From assembly GCA_026929865.2 (NCBI GenBank), contig CM049405.1, positions 24,968,001-25,032,000 of the forward strand: a DNA stretch of 64,000 bases, given 5' to 3'. The notes beneath the pieces are model-generated. The model was not told where the DNA came from, ran no database searches, and saw only the letters and a list, made by a program, of their open reading frames with translations. Source of the stretch: Hyperoplus lanceolatus (Eukaryota; Chordata; Actinopteri; Uranoscopiformes; Ammodytidae). Position numbers and translations under genes: made by a program. Below, piece by piece: positions 36,325-48,432 of this stretch (position 1 is its first letter; every line of letters starts with the position of its first letter).

Positions 36325-36584
36325 CTTGTTTCCACCGAGCAGCACAGTTTGGTTCGGCACGGTTCGGCAGGGAATGGTAACCCCATACATCTGGCTTATA
36401 TTTACACTAGTGGCGGATTAACTATTCCTTTTGGGACCCTTTGGGACGGCTTGGTACCCCAACAAAAGGGTGACAAAAATAGGTACAGCACGGCTTCCTA
36501 TGTTTGGGACCATTTCCCATTTTAAACAGTGGAAAGGGAAATACATGTGTGCCGCACAGAACCGAACCGCTGAGTGGAAACAAG
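36325..36584. mobile_element. 260-bp MITE with ~35-bp inverted ends
   Basis: The left end, CTTGTTTCCACCGAGC then GGTTCGGCACGG, is answered on the right by GAACCGAACCGC and TGAGTGGAAACAAG. The ends are inverted repeats with several mismatches. A one-ended relative lies at 3155-3259. No clear target duplication, so the superfamily is left open. Confidence 0.78.
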
Positions 36585-36589
36585 TTTAA

Positions 36590-37434
36590 ATTGACTGTTG
36601 GACATTTAATTTTGAAACCATGGAATTAGGCTTTCATACACACATTATTAATGGATCTGACTTTGTGCACATGGGCACTGTCATGTTGGAACTAGAATGG
36701 GTCTTCCCCAAACACACATTTTCCTTAAACTATATTCCATGTTTTAAAGGCATTAAGATTAAGAGCTCCCTCATTTGGCACTAAAAAGCCATGTTTAGAC
36801 CATGAAAGTACCACAAGTCCAAAGTACACTCCACATACCTGTGGCTTCCTGTTCAACTGTATCACCCTCATCAACCTCAGTCAATTCTCATTATTTAAAT
36901 ATGATTTCTAGCCAGTTCCATCAACTCATTTGAAAGTGTTAAAAAAAATCATTATTCCAAAGCTGAGTGGTGCCACACCATGCAGAACGATCGAAGACAT
37001 TGACTGAGCGAACATAAAAGTTATCCCCCCACCCCCTCCGCCACCGTATTAAAGCTGCGGAGTCTCACCCACACATCAAAACCAGTGGAGCCGGCCTTAG
37101 CTGCTTAGCTGCTCACTCCCACTCATTCAAAATGCTGCATGAATATGAATTATAGTAAGGAGAGAGTCCCACAGTGCTACAGGGTAATGACTTGGGTATG
37201 GATGGATGGTGGCAGAGCTGGCAAGCAGCGTGGAGTGGACTAGAGAGCATGCAGCCGGTGGCCATGCATGTAATCTCAGTCAGTCACAGTCAGCCTTGAA
37301 AAATGACTCCACGCAAGCCATCAAGGACCGGCATAGTATATCAAAGTGCCAAGCTCAAGATACATGTCTAGCACAAATTGCATGTGTAGAGGCATCATAC
37401 ACATAGGGGTCAACCATCATTTGTGTTAATTATT
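36590..37434. other. No gene recognised
   Basis: Unassigned DNA with a C-rich patch at 37025-37042. No coding or mobile feature is visible. Confidence 0.45.
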
Positions 37435-37750
37435 TTTCACCTTTATTTAAACAGGCAAGTCATTAAGAAGACGTTCTTATTTACAATGGCGGCCTGATAA
37501 GCGACAAAAGCCATTTAAAACAGATACAATACAGTAGACAATTTAATTACCAAACCAAAATTGCTAGAACACAGACAGCAATCAACACATATACCAAGAG
37601 ATTGTGCAGGTACATGGTTGAATAAGAATGGAGAAACCTTACAAAAGTGTCATTTGGGAACAGGGCTGTAGAAGAGCAACTGCATAGATCACTGCATATG
37701 TTTAAGATGGCCAATTTGAGAGATGAAATGTAAATGAGTTATAGTGTTAT
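37435..37750 (-). mobile_element. Probable non-LTR 3' UTR fragment
   Basis: The CACCTTTATTTAAACAGGC, AAGTCATTAAGAA and TTCTTATTTACAATGGCGGC bases resemble the reverse-oriented tails of fish retroposons that end in a TTTATTTAA-type motif. No coding portion is retained. Identification is by resemblance only, and the far limit abuts the next element. Confidence 0.45.
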
Positions 37751-37839
37751 AATTACGGTGGCCCTGAGAGCTCACGGCAGTGCAACATCAGAAAACACAT
37801 GCAAGACAATGCACATGCGACAAAACGCAAGCAAATTAA

Positions 37840-39264
37840 AGCTGCAGTTGATAATTGTAGCCGTTGGGATCCCAACGGCTGTTTTCCCAACGCTCTACCT
37901 GCTGTAGCTCCTCCCTCTGAACGACAGCTACGCGCGTTCATGTGAATTCAGTTACATTGACAGGAGACAAACACCATGTCCGATTCCGAGGTGATTAAAC
38001 ATTAGTAATGATAACTACATACGTACATATTGAGCATACATTTTAATCACAGACAGACCATGTATGTTAGCTTAAAATTATTGTAAGTGTTCTGGTAGGC
38101 CTAACAAAAGTAGCTGTAACAGCCAGGCAAGATAGCAAACTAATTGTAACAGAGCGGAGAGGTGTGTGTGTATCTCCTACTAGGCTATCTATGCTCCTGT
38201 TCTGACCGCAGCTGGGAGGTGCTGCTCGGGCAGTGTTGCCAACTTAGCGATTTTGTCGCTATATTTAGCTACTTTTCAGCCCCACTGGCGACTTTTTTTT
38301 TCAAAACAGCGACAAGCGACAAATCTAGCTTTTTTTCTGGTGTAATTGGTGACTTTTTCGCCAAAGCAAATATCACTTTTAACGCTTCTCAACGAGCAGC
38401 GGGAGCCTCCCGGCCCGTCCCCCGTCACAGAGCACTGACAGACGGCCCGGTACTCGCGCAGCAGCCCCTCCCAGCTGCGGTCAGAGCAGGAGATACACCT
38501 TTCAGCTCGGGGCTGCTGAGCGAGGAGCGGGCTGCGTGTCAGTGCTCCCGCTGCTCGTTGAGAAGAGATGATACTTGCTTTGGCGAAAAAAGTCACCAAT
38601 AACACCAGAAAAAAAGCTAGATTTGTCGCTTGTCGCTGTTTTGAAAAAAAAAAGTCGCCAGGGGGGTTGAAAAGTCACTAAATATAGCGACAAAATTGCT
38701 TTGAGTTGGCAACACTGATCACAGGACGAGGGCTATATGGGGCCAGCGGCAGGCAGCCTAGGGGCAGAGCAAGGGGACGAGGTCGCGGTCGGAGAGGTCT
38801 TGATGTGATAGGGCAAGAAGACATGGCCGGTGTACTTTTTTTCAAGCTCTCTCCGTCTCCCTTTCAGCAGTTAACTTTTCAACATTCGTCTTTCCTCGTT
38901 TTTTGCTGTCTTAGCGGTGTTAGTTGTTAGTATCCTGGGAATGGTAAATTGAGGGTTCGTTTGTGAAGACATTGCTACTCGCTGTCCGCCGTAGTAGCAG
39001 TAGGCTAGTGTCAGACTGCTAGGGTCGTGAACGCTCACGCAACTGACGCATCAACGTCGTTGCCAAGGTCCCACAGCCAATAAGAACGGAGAATCTGACA
39101 TCGCTCTGATTGGTCAAAATTTACATGAGCGGTGGCAATTTTGGGGGGCAGCACACAGAGGCAGGGGGGAGCAAAGTGATAAAAAAATATGTTCAGACCA
39201 CTTCACCTACTTCAACTATGACAGTTTTGCAAATATTACAGTAAAAAAACTCTCAACTGCCGCT
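37840..39264. mobile_element. TTAA-type element (middle layer)
   Basis: The ends are AGCTGCAGTTGA and TCAACTGCCGCT, flanked by TTAA at 37836-37839 and 39265-39268. The uninterrupted arm of the outer element (39531-39555 read in reverse) has a single TTAA at the same point (GCAAGCAAATTAAGAAAACA), which proves the insertion. TTAA duplication is shared by piggyBac and Kolobok. No transposase was recognised in 1425 bp. Confidence 0.87.
38231..38717. mobile_element. 487-bp palindromic CAGTGTTGCC element (inner layer)
   Basis: The ends are CAGTGTTGCCAACT and AGTTGGCAACACTG, with long inverted arms of ~150-240 bp containing GCGACAAGCGACAAATCTAG and CAACGAGCAGCGGGAG on both sides. The CAGTG start suggests hAT, but no 8-bp duplication is visible. 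Bases just left of it (TCTGACCGCAGCTGGGAGG) repeat sequence inside it, so the left border may have been rearranged. The 146- and 109-aa frames here read the same palindrome from both strands and are not genes. Confidence 0.75.
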
Positions 39265-39972
39265 TTAAGAAAACACAACGGAAGTGCTTCTGTAAGTGTT
39301 TCCAGAGGACACTTAAAAGTGATGCACATGTCCTACCGCAGATCACGTCAATAGGCTAATATCTGAATCATGCGATCACAATGTTAAAATAAATCAAAAA
39401 CACTTACTTTTTATGTAATTTTCCAACACCACTGACTGAAATCCGAAATCTGGTGCTTGCAACAAGCCTGTCTGGACGTGTGCATCACTTTTAAGTGTCC
39501 TCTGGAAACACTTACAGAAGCACTTCCGTTGTGTTTTCTTAATTTGCTTGCGTTTTGTCTTCTTGCATGTGTTTTCTAAATGGTGCGCATGTGTTGTCAA
39601 ATTGATGAAGATGTTGTTTTAATTTGCTTGCGTTTTGTGTTCTTGCATGTGTTTTCTGATGTTGCAGTGCCGTGAGCTCTCAGGGCCACCGTATATAATA
39701 GTATAGTATAGTTTTTCCAGCTGCAGCTAACTTATTTTTGTAATGATGCTTTTGTACTACCACTGAAATGGGTCAAGAAACACAATCATTCAAGACAGGT
39801 TGTAAACAATGTCCCATGCAAGCCAAACTTTCTTGGAAGAGAAAACAAAGGTCACTGCAAAATGACTACCCAAACTGTCCATGGTCACAGTTTACAGAAC
39901 AACAGCCTGCTTCAGCTTTGATTGACCATACATGACATAGTTGAACAGGGACAGTTTTTTTCTGTACGTTAA

Positions 39973-40575
39973 AGAGGACCTATGATGCTTTTTGACTTTT
40001 ATGACCTATAAACGTTGTTATGATGATTCATAGTCATGCTTAACCATACTAAATTATCAAATAATGACTTACATGCATTTCGACATATTCCCTGCTGACC
40101 GTCTGGGGTGTCTGTGCAGAGCACTAAACACTATTCTAGCCAGTCGAGAAGTCACGTCTTCAAAGCGGTCTACCCTTTCATAATTTGTGACATCGCATAA
40201 AACTTTGTGACGTCTCCACGCGGATGTTTCCATGTATGGTAATGCTGTCACTTCCCTGTTTGCGTCTGCCTCGCGCCCTTATAGGTCCATGCTCGCGCTT
40301 CCCGCCACTGAAAGTGTTCCGGAAGGAAGGTAACCAATCACAACGGAGTGGGGTTTGCAGGAGGGGGGGGAGGGGAGCGGAGATGGCCGAAGCACAGGCG
40401 GAGGGAGCCGAAGCACACACACTCAAGTGTTGACAGGATGTGCTGGATCGCCAAAATAAGAGAAAGAGCTTCCCGAAAATCTACATAGTTTTTTGTGATG
40501 TGATTCGTGTCAGGTTGCTCTATAGCAGTGTAAAACAAGAAATTAAGACCAGAAAAGTAGCATAATAGGTCCTCT
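39973..40575. mobile_element. 603-bp TTAA-flanked MITE
   Basis: The ends are AGAGGACCTATGATGCTTTT and the inverted AAAAGTAGCATAATAGGTCC with TCT, flanked by TTAA at 39969-39972 and 40576-40579. No transposase. piggyBac/Kolobok-type is inferred from the TTAA. A GC-rich middle (40240-40400) contrasts with the AT-rich ends. Confidence 0.88.
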
Positions 40576-40579
40576 TTAA

Positions 40580-41414
40580 GTTACTATTGCAACTTTTTTT
40601 CAGTGCACTCCCGCACACACACACACACACACACTCACCCACACATACACACACACAGAGACACGAGGCCTGCCATTAACACTCACTAGCAGCTTGCTAC
40701 AATAACGACACGTCCCCAGAGACTAAGGAACCAGCCGACAGCATTCCACAGAAGCAAAGGTGCTGTTGATTTGTTTCCCTCTGGTTGAGCTCCATTGTGT
40801 CTGCATTGTTTCAACCTGGAGTGATGACAACACAGCGGCTAATGAAATTAAATATGCAAAGTCACATGACCTTTTTACTGATCCATTACACACCCATTCA
40901 GTGTGACACGTTCTTAGGCTGGAGGTTTTCATGCAAGTCAGTTCCCAATAAAACTGTATTAGAATCAGTCGTACTTTTTGCGGTCACAGCAAGGGTACAA
41001 CACATGAAAACCCATCCCTCCATGTGATAAATAGAGGGGTAACATGATCACTGGTTGTAGTCATACTTAGTTTAGCCCTGCTTAATCAATACAATTATTT
41101 TACATTTCTTTACTTATATAAATACATTTATATTCAAGCTTTTTGTCCCCATTGATGGGTTGAGATGAAGAATAGAATGATGTTAATACTGACTTAGTAT
41201 ACTATGAACAAAATCCTCTGTATTCAGGGACGTGGATAGTTTTTGTATGAGCTAAAGATAAAAGCGAAGATACATTATGATTGAATGTGATATGATATGA
41301 TACAGAGTGTTATGAATATTTGAAGAAAAATGAAAAATGTATGTTACATTATGTGAACATTGTGAACTATGGTACGAAACAGCCTCAGGCACCAACCACT
41401 ATGAAACCCTATGT
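40580..41414. other. No gene recognised; short CA tract
   Basis: A (CA)n run lies at about 40614-40634, otherwise unassigned AT-rich DNA. No coding signature. Confidence 0.5.
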
Positions 41415-41422
41415 ACATAGGC

Positions 41423-42487
41423 CAGGGGTCGGCAATATATATATACATATAACCTGTATGCTATGTACAAAAAACTATACTATGTTGCATTTACCTTGCA
41501 TCACAGATGTCCTCCCCCCGTGTTTGGCCTTATAGCGGTATTAAGTCAATCATTTCTTCCTGTGGCCCGGCAGCGCTCACGTATCGGCAGAACAACGCTG
41601 TCTGTTCAAATGTCATTTTTGTCTTTGGACGCATCACAGGCGATTGCGTATGCCAAAGCTGAATTGATATCTTCAATCTGCTGTCTGGTGACGTTTTCTG
41701 CCATCTTCACAGTTCTGTCTTGGACAGTTTTCGCAGAGAGAGGCATGTCTTTTATTTGCTGCAAAATTTCATCTTTGTTTTTGAAGTCCGAGAATAGATG
41801 TTCTGAAATCTTAATAAATGTTTCTTTGAGGTATACTCCATCTGTAAATGGCTTCCCATGCTTGACTATTTCCTGAGCAGCCACGAAACTTGCACATATA
41901 GTTGAATTTGCAGTCTTGAAGTGACTTCTGCTCACATCAGCCTTCCGCATCACTACCGAAACAGCCTTTTTTCGCTCCTCTCCCTCGGGATATTTTTTAG
42001 CAAAGGTAGAGTGTTTGTTATCGAAATGTCTTGCAACATTTGACTTTTTGTTGTTTGCCAATTTTTCACCACATATTAAGCAGACTGGTAAACTAGTTTC
42101 ATCAGCGGTGAAAGCAAAATAATCTGCCCACTTAGCATTAAACATTCTGTTATCTTCAGAAATTTTCCGTTTCTTGGATTTATCCATCATTTACCTTCCA
42201 GGCAGGGGTCAAAAAGTCAATAAATCACGCTGATAGTGTGCTGGATAAATGCGGGCTGCCAGACATGTGAGGTATGCCAGGCATTCGAGTGTCGCACATC
42301 GGCGGATGTGACGCATATTTTGGCCGCTAAAAATATTAAAAACGTTTAATTTTAATGTTACAAGTTTACCATAATCTGCAAATTCAGAATTATATTTTAA
42401 AATGAACAAACTAAAATAAAATGTATTTTCCAAAGTCACAGGGAGCCACAACAGAAGGATGAAAGAGCCACGGGTTGCGGACCCCTG
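41423..42487 (-). mobile_element. hAT deletion derivative with perfect 8-bp target duplication
   Basis: The ends are CAGGGGTCGGCAA and the inverted TTGCGGACCCCTG. A perfect duplication ACATAGGC lies at 41415-41422 and 42488-42495. Read on the minus strand it keeps the 5' terminus, the N-terminal third of a hAT transposase (42190-41606 plus a frameshifted extension) and the 3' terminus, and lacks the catalytic and dimerisation regions. This is the typical internally deleted, non-autonomous form. Confidence 0.95.
41606..42190 (-). pseudogene. N-terminal hAT transposase with zinc finger (GTF2IRD2/ZBED-like)
   Basis: A 194-residue open frame from MMDKSKKRK. A zinc finger of the BED/TTF kind is visible as CLIC (Cys37, Cys40) followed by NVARHFDNKH (His55, His60), the DNA-binding part. 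VQDRTVKMAENVTRQQIEDI near 155-175 is the region leading into the catalytic core of Charlie-type hAT transposases. Just past the stop, another frame continues with CRYVSAAGPQEE and TRGEDICDA, which belong to the same protein, so a small frameshift and then a large deletion ended it. The open frame is long and well preserved, so it might still be translated as a DNA-binding fragment. Confidence 0.85.
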
Positions 42488-42495
42488 ACATAGGC

Positions 42496-43676
42496 CATGG
42501 TGTACTGGGGAAAGTTCTTTTTTTTTTAACGACGTATATTGAATGTGATGCCTTGCACTGTTAGCAAACACTGCTATTGCTAAGTGTGTACTCTCAAAGG
42601 AAGGCATTATAGCAAAGAAGTTGGCAACCAATTGCTGATTTATATATTGATACATTCAGCACAGTAAGCAGAAGTTAAGATGGCCACCGTAATAATGAAA
42701 ATAAATAAAATAACCCAAATGTCCCAACACAAAGAAGACCACTAGTAAAAAGAAAATGTGTTAAGGTCAATAAAAGAAAAATATTTTATACCTATAAAAA
42801 GTGTACAATATCATATAGTGTAATAATAATGCAATGATTATTTCCAGGTATCCCTGGACAATTTTGTTTGTGTGCTCTTCAGTGTGGACTTATGTTACAT
42901 AACAACGACCCGTAGGAAAAAAATCGGGAGAGTCTATGAAAAAAAAACGGTGACTCTCTCTTTAAACTGCATAGTGTTTATGGTACGTTAATGTCTTTCT
43001 GTGGTCACAACTTGGCCCGGCCCAGCCAAAATGTCTCCCTGAGGGCACCATAAAGGTTATGAGCTTTAAACTGAATGCTGCTAAACTTGTGTAGCAGGCA
43101 ATTGGAGGCTTCAACAGTTGAAGGTATACTGTTATGGCCTTATGTGGCTAACATCTGTTTCTTAATGGAAGAAAAAAAACAAATTAGAAGAAAGAAATAA
43201 AAAATATCCATCTCGAGTAGGAGATTGCATTGACAGTGTGATATGGACTCCCTGCTTAATCTGACTAGCGCGTGTGCCTTGACAAAAACATTATAATCCT
43301 TTCCGGTTTAGGGGCTGTGTGTCTGGAAAGTGTGTGTGTATATATTTGTGAAGGATGGTATTTAGCCCAGAGTGAAAAAGGAGAGTGAGGTTTTTGGTTA
43401 CAACAAAGCCTGATTCTCTGGTAACAGGAGCTTGAGTCGTACCTGGCGAGAATGACAGGTTCCCACACCCTCCCATCAGTTCACTCTGGTTCTCACACAC
43501 TCACACACTGCTCCATCTGGCACCTATACGTACACTGTAAAGCATTATGCCAAGTCCACTCACACACAGCCGATCCAACGTTTGCATATAGGTGATCGCA
43601 ATGTGTGTATGTGTGTCCTTTGAACTCAACAGATTTGAAATTAATTGTATCATCACACCCTCGTCACCTGACCACA
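42496..43676. other. No gene recognised
   Basis: AT-rich unassigned DNA after the hAT element. The 148-aa minus-strand frame at 42209-42655 crosses the transposon border and has no family features, so it is not annotated. Confidence 0.5.
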
Positions 43677-43698
43677 CAGACAGACAGACAGACAGACA

Positions 43699-43743
<45 letters not shown>
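43677..43743. repeat. Compound (GACA)n(CA)n microsatellite
   Basis: Five or six GACA units are followed by about 20 CA units. Simple repeat. Confidence 0.95.
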
Positions 43744-43744
<1 letters not shown>

Positions 43745-43748
<4 letters not shown>

Positions 43749-44903
43749 GTGCCACCTTGATGCATGCTTGTTTTGTGTGTGTGCCCTGTCCTAGTTTAAC
43801 ATCAATCTTAAATTACAGGAATGGTTTGCACTAAAGAATTGCGAGCAGACTTGATTACTGGTTGTCCTTGCCAGAGGCGGGTTGGTGAAACTCACACACA
43901 CACATGCACACAATCCTCATTGTTCCTTTATTGTCACCGTACACCTGGACTGTGTTAGCGCACACAGAGAGGGGGAAAATAGGCCTTTTCAATCAGGTAT
44001 AGTTACACTGCCGCACGGAGGTAACACATACTGTACACTTTGTGCACAGAATAAAGCATCCATATGCCCAATTTAAATACAATCACAGAGTAGACGTGTT
44101 CAAGTGCAAACACACGCGCATATACACACACACACACATACACACACACACACACCCTTAGAGAGGGTATATAATTGAGCAGTATTGTGATGCATGATAG
44201 AAATTCAGCCACAATAGAGATGATTTCTCTTTGTCACGAGTATTGCTCAATTAATTTGTGAGAGTCGCGGCATTAAATCAAGACAGAGGGGTAGAGAGAC
44301 ACAGGGAAGGACGTAGAGAGAGCGAGTCTGTAGCACAAAGTGCTTAAAGATGATGTCAGTGATCGGGCCCAGCTGTACTGTGATGATTTGGTGTCGGAGC
44401 CTTTTGATTTTGTGAGCTGAGAGAGTGTGAGAATCTGTGCAACCTTACGGGAGTCTGTGTAAGTGTCAAAAAAAGGAGAGAAACAAAAGCCCCCGAAAAG
44501 CTCATAGACTGTAAGGCAATCTGGCAGCCTCCGAGAGCTATACAGACACTAATGGAATGACTCCCTGAGCTTACTCCGCAATATACTGCACCCACGTTCA
44601 CTTTATGTGCTTAGTTTTCCTTCAGCTGTAGAGTTCCATCACCCCAATGGGCCTTTTTCATGGATATTTTAACATTTCACGGTAGGAAAAGCACAGGTGT
44701 AAATAATAAAATGCTGTTACCCTGCACTAAACCCTGACCCCTTAGTAACTCCAATCTAGCACAGCACATAGCTTACCGTATACAGTGGCACGCTTATATA
44801 AAAAGGTCAAGACGTTTTAAACACTCCATCCTTGAATTCAGCCAAGAACAAAAATGCAGGGTTCTCATTTTTGCCAGTCATTAACAATCCCTGGTTTAGA
44901 ACA
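43745..44903. other. No gene recognised; short CA tract
   Basis: Interrupted CA runs at about 44120-44155 and 43891-43912. No coding or mobile feature could be supported. Confidence 0.5.
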
Positions 44904-44907
44904 TTAA

Positions 44908-46694
44908 AGGGGACATATTATGAAAAAACAAACATTGCCGGTGTTTGGGCACACTGTTTAGGTTATTGGCGTCCCTACCAGCACACACAAGCTTCAAAAA
45001 GACAAATATGTCAGTTTCTTCTGGGACACTTATTTCGAAAAAGGGGGGATTTGAAGGTTTGTTCCAAAAAACACCGACTGATGACGAAATCGGTCGGTTT
45101 TCATTATCATAAATACTCCCACGGGAAAGCTCACCAGAAACTCGGCAGTTGATTGGCAAATCAAGACGCCCCGTTGGTAACCACACAAACCTGGCTGAGC
45201 CTCCACTCGCTCATGCAACAACAAAGGAGAAGCAAGCTGTAGTGTGAGCTCAACCTACCATCACACCCCAGCCTAGAAGCACACTAGGGCTGAATGGATT
45301 TACTTCATTTTTTGTTAGGCTATCTCCAGCAAAGGTTTGCAATCTGTTTGTGTGATTAAAGCCTTTTTACTGGAGTGTGGAGGAGACTGTGCCAGGAAGA
45401 CTGAGAGACACCATCCGTCCGAAATGTAAGTAGTCCTATTTTAAAAATAGTTCTGTCCATTTGTTAGTTCAATGTCTGTAATGTGCTTTATTTTATCCCT
45501 CCTATAATAACCAACACTGACTGAAATGAGAGAAAGCGGGGTTTAGTTGTTAGTATTAGCGCCCGCTAGCTTTACTGTTAGCTTTAGGCTAACGGTTAGA
45601 GCTGTGAGTCTTTTGCAGTGACTGTTATTTGGTTCTTTTGTGAGCTCACGTTAGTCCTGCCGTGACAGCCCCTGTGTGAAAAACAGACGGTGAAACTGTA
45701 GGGTGTGTTGGAAACTGAAGAGTATTTTTTTTTAATAGCTTCATCTTACTACCTGCTAGCTGTCTGATTGTATAGCTCAAGTACACACCGCAATAAGTCT
45801 GCGGACAGTGTGTAGTGCAAGCAGCAGTAGGCCTATTACATAATCTCCAGTGTAATGTACACATAGACAGGAATACTGTAAGTTGTCTCTGCTGGTGTTT
45901 GTTTCCTGTCCATTATATTTCAAAAAGCACACAGTATCACTCAGAACTTGTTGCTTATTGAGCCAGGGCTGTACTGAATTTGTTGTAGCTTTGCCATAAC
46001 AGATGTATGATGTAGGCCTATACATGTCAGCTAGGCTACATGATGTAACATTGAATGTGCCATGTTTTACAGGTGTCTGAGTGACCTGATGGAGCCGGAC
46101 GAAGCCACCAAGACCGTCACACTATCCGTTCCTTCAGAGGAGGATGTGTTCACTGGGTGGGACAGGTGGTCTTCTTCAGGGCCCAACAACAACTGGACAG
46201 TTACATAAAAGTTATGGCTTTGCTTCTGTTTGATATGTACACTTCATATTTTCATTCCACTGGCTATGAATAAACTGCTTTATTTCTAAGGGTGTTTTTG
46301 GTCTTTTTAAAATGTAATGATACTGTTTTATCAGAGAAAATCTTCAGCGAGATGAAAATGTGAGTTTCAAGTAATCCTTTACTACAGGTAGCAAACAGTG
46401 ACAGTAAGCAACACAATACATTTTTTAATGGTAAAACTTTATTATGAATGAGTGATCACAATGCAAATGATACATTATCTACTAGATATTGAAATGTTGT
46501 CAGATAATGTGCAGCTCTGACAAACCTAAAGCATAATTATTTCAACGCTGCCAGCTTTTCATCTTGACCGCCATTGTTCCGACGTCATCCCAGCTCGTTG
46601 ATTTCGGCCGAGCTGGTGGATATGTGAGTAAAGTTTCCGACACAGAGAGTGTCGCCGCAAAATAAAGGAATTATTCATCATATGTGCACCAAGT
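44908..46694 (+). mobile_element. TTAA-type element with exon-like relics
   Basis: The left end is TTAA (44904-44907) then AGGGGACATATTATGAAAAA. The right end is decayed but ATTCATCATATGTGCACC (about 46673-46690) matches the expected inverted copy with mismatches. Inside, GAAATGTAAGTAG (near 45421) looks like a splice donor and TGTTTTACAGGTGTCTGAG (near 46065) like an acceptor. The downstream segment reads CLSDLMEPDEATKTVTLSVP then ends ...NNNWTVT before TAA at about 46206-46208. An AATAAA at about 46269-46274 follows. This may be the tail of a spliced element-encoded protein of unknown function. The right border is uncertain. Confidence 0.6.
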
Positions 46695-46699
46695 TATGG

Positions 46700-48363
46700 G
46701 CCCCAACTACTTCAAACCCAAGCGCTTGGTATAGTTAGAGAACATTTAAAAAGGTTGAACTGGTTAACAAGATTGCACTTCTTTCAGTGTGAGGTGTCAT
46801 TATTCAAGGGTGTTAACGTTGCCTATATGTCATGTTTAAAGGGTAACTGCATACAATTTATGTTTACTATTTACCTTTAATGTGAAAAGGTTTAAAGGGC
46901 TCTTGCCTGTACATTTATTTGCAGTTATTATTTTCTTTAAAGGTTTTTATTAGTGCATTGGTACTAATTGAGTTTGAGACGGTGCATGAACAGTTAAGTT
47001 GTGCATATTGAAAAGAGAACTAATTAGAGGAAATATTAGAATACAATCAAAGAACAAGAAAACAGCATTAGTAAATAAAGTCTGATTTGTTAAACATGGT
47101 AAACATACTTTATTGTCCTGAACATTTACTTTTATATATTTTTCTGGGGAAATACCATTATAGCTCATAGAGTGTGAGTTAAGTAATTCCACAGTGGAGG
47201 CACTGCGCTATTATTTCTAAATCATTTATTTGTTACATATGTCTACTTGTAACGGGAGATTTAGCCAAATTCACCATTCAACTGCTAAGTACTCAGGATC
47301 CTGTTGATTAGAACATTTATATAGTAACCTTATTTAATCATATTATACTTCCAGCGCCAGGAAGGGGTTACAATAGCCTTTAAGAAGGAGATATTTCTGC
47401 ACACACACACACGTGTACGTGACAGTGACGGTGTTGGTTGGCACATACGTAAAAGAGGAAAGACATTTTTTTTATGTGTGTACCGGACTTGCACTATTTT
47501 CAAAGGACACGTTGCTGCTTCTTGGGTTTAGCGCTGCACAAAACAATTGTGATTGGTTTAAAGAAATTAAAACAGGTCTGCCATGTTTTACCATATCTCA
47601 GGTTTGATATAGCCTGCTTCCAGACTGTACTACGTGCTGTAGTTTCGGTCTGGCTGTGTGTGAAGACTAGTGGACTACTAATGCCGTATACCTCAGCTAG
47701 GCCTCTGGGGTCCTCTGGAACAAGGGCGTACTGGTTGTACCTCGCTCTAGATGGAAAACACTAGGGGACTGTGCCTTTGCTGTCTCCCTCTGGAAGTCAT
47801 GTGAGCTGGCTCTCTTGGTTTAATATTCTTGGATGAAGACCTTAGCTTTTATGGATATGTTTTCTAATGCAGGTAGCTATTGCATTGATGTAATGTTTTT
47901 AAATGCCTTTGTCTGCTTTTTTGCCCCTTTGTGAACCGTTACTTTTCAACCTATAGGTTTTGAAAGGTGCTACATCATTAAAATACTGACTCACCTTGAA
48001 TTCACACACCTGACAAAATGAGTGTACCCCTGAGTATGCAAATGTGACTACATGGACTTTGAAGGACTGTAAATGAGTCAAATGTTATCTGGGCAAAAGT
48101 AAATTGGAGAATGATAATAGACCCATAAAAATGCACGGTGTTAACTGGCCCAGAAATGCATACGTGTGGCTGAACTATCTCCAAGGAGTGTTGCCACTAA
48201 CTGCCTAACCAAACCAAATTAAAAACTCACCCCTAGTCCTCAAGCGGCTTGTGGCAGGTTTGTATGTGCTTTAAACCAGCAGGTAAAAAAGTGACCTACA
48301 AACAGGCAACACCATGCATTTATCATTATTAGGAAACGTTTGGTTGGTGTTTCCTTTAATGTG

Positions 48364-48365
<2 letters not shown>
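46700..48365. other. No gene recognised
   Basis: AT-rich, unassigned. Open frames are short and lack motifs. No delimited transposon is seen. Confidence 0.5.

Positions 48366-48430
<65 letters not shown>
48366..48430. repeat. (TG)n microsatellite
   Basis: About 32 uninterrupted TG units. Confidence 0.97.

Positions 48431-48431
<1 letters not shown>

Positions 48432-48432
<1 letters not shown>

Larger units (their letters stand above)
37756..39691. mobile_element. Fold-back DNA element with TA duplication (outer layer of second nest)
   Basis: The ends are CGGTGGCCCTGAGAGCTCAC and the inverted GTGAGCTCTCAGGGCCACCG, with about 52 bp of near-perfect terminal repeat and TA on both sides. Longer arms (37756-37839 continued by 39265-39335; right arm about 39475-39691) are inverted copies. 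They are interrupted on the left by a TTAA element. Without the insert it is about 507 bp. No coding capacity. The TA duplication suggests a mariner-like transposase (inference). Confidence 0.88.

Noticed and set aside
38162..38605. 146-aa plus-strand and 109-aa minus-strand open frames
   Set aside because: Both read the same palindromic element from opposite strands, hence their similar sequences; not a gene.
42209..42655. 148-aa minus-strand open frame
   Set aside because: Runs across the hAT border and target duplication into unrelated flank; no motif.
46070..46219. Host gene terminal exon
   Set aside because: It has acceptor, stop and poly(A) signal, but lies between TTAA-type transposon ends and the peptide matches no host family I know, so it is treated as part of the element.
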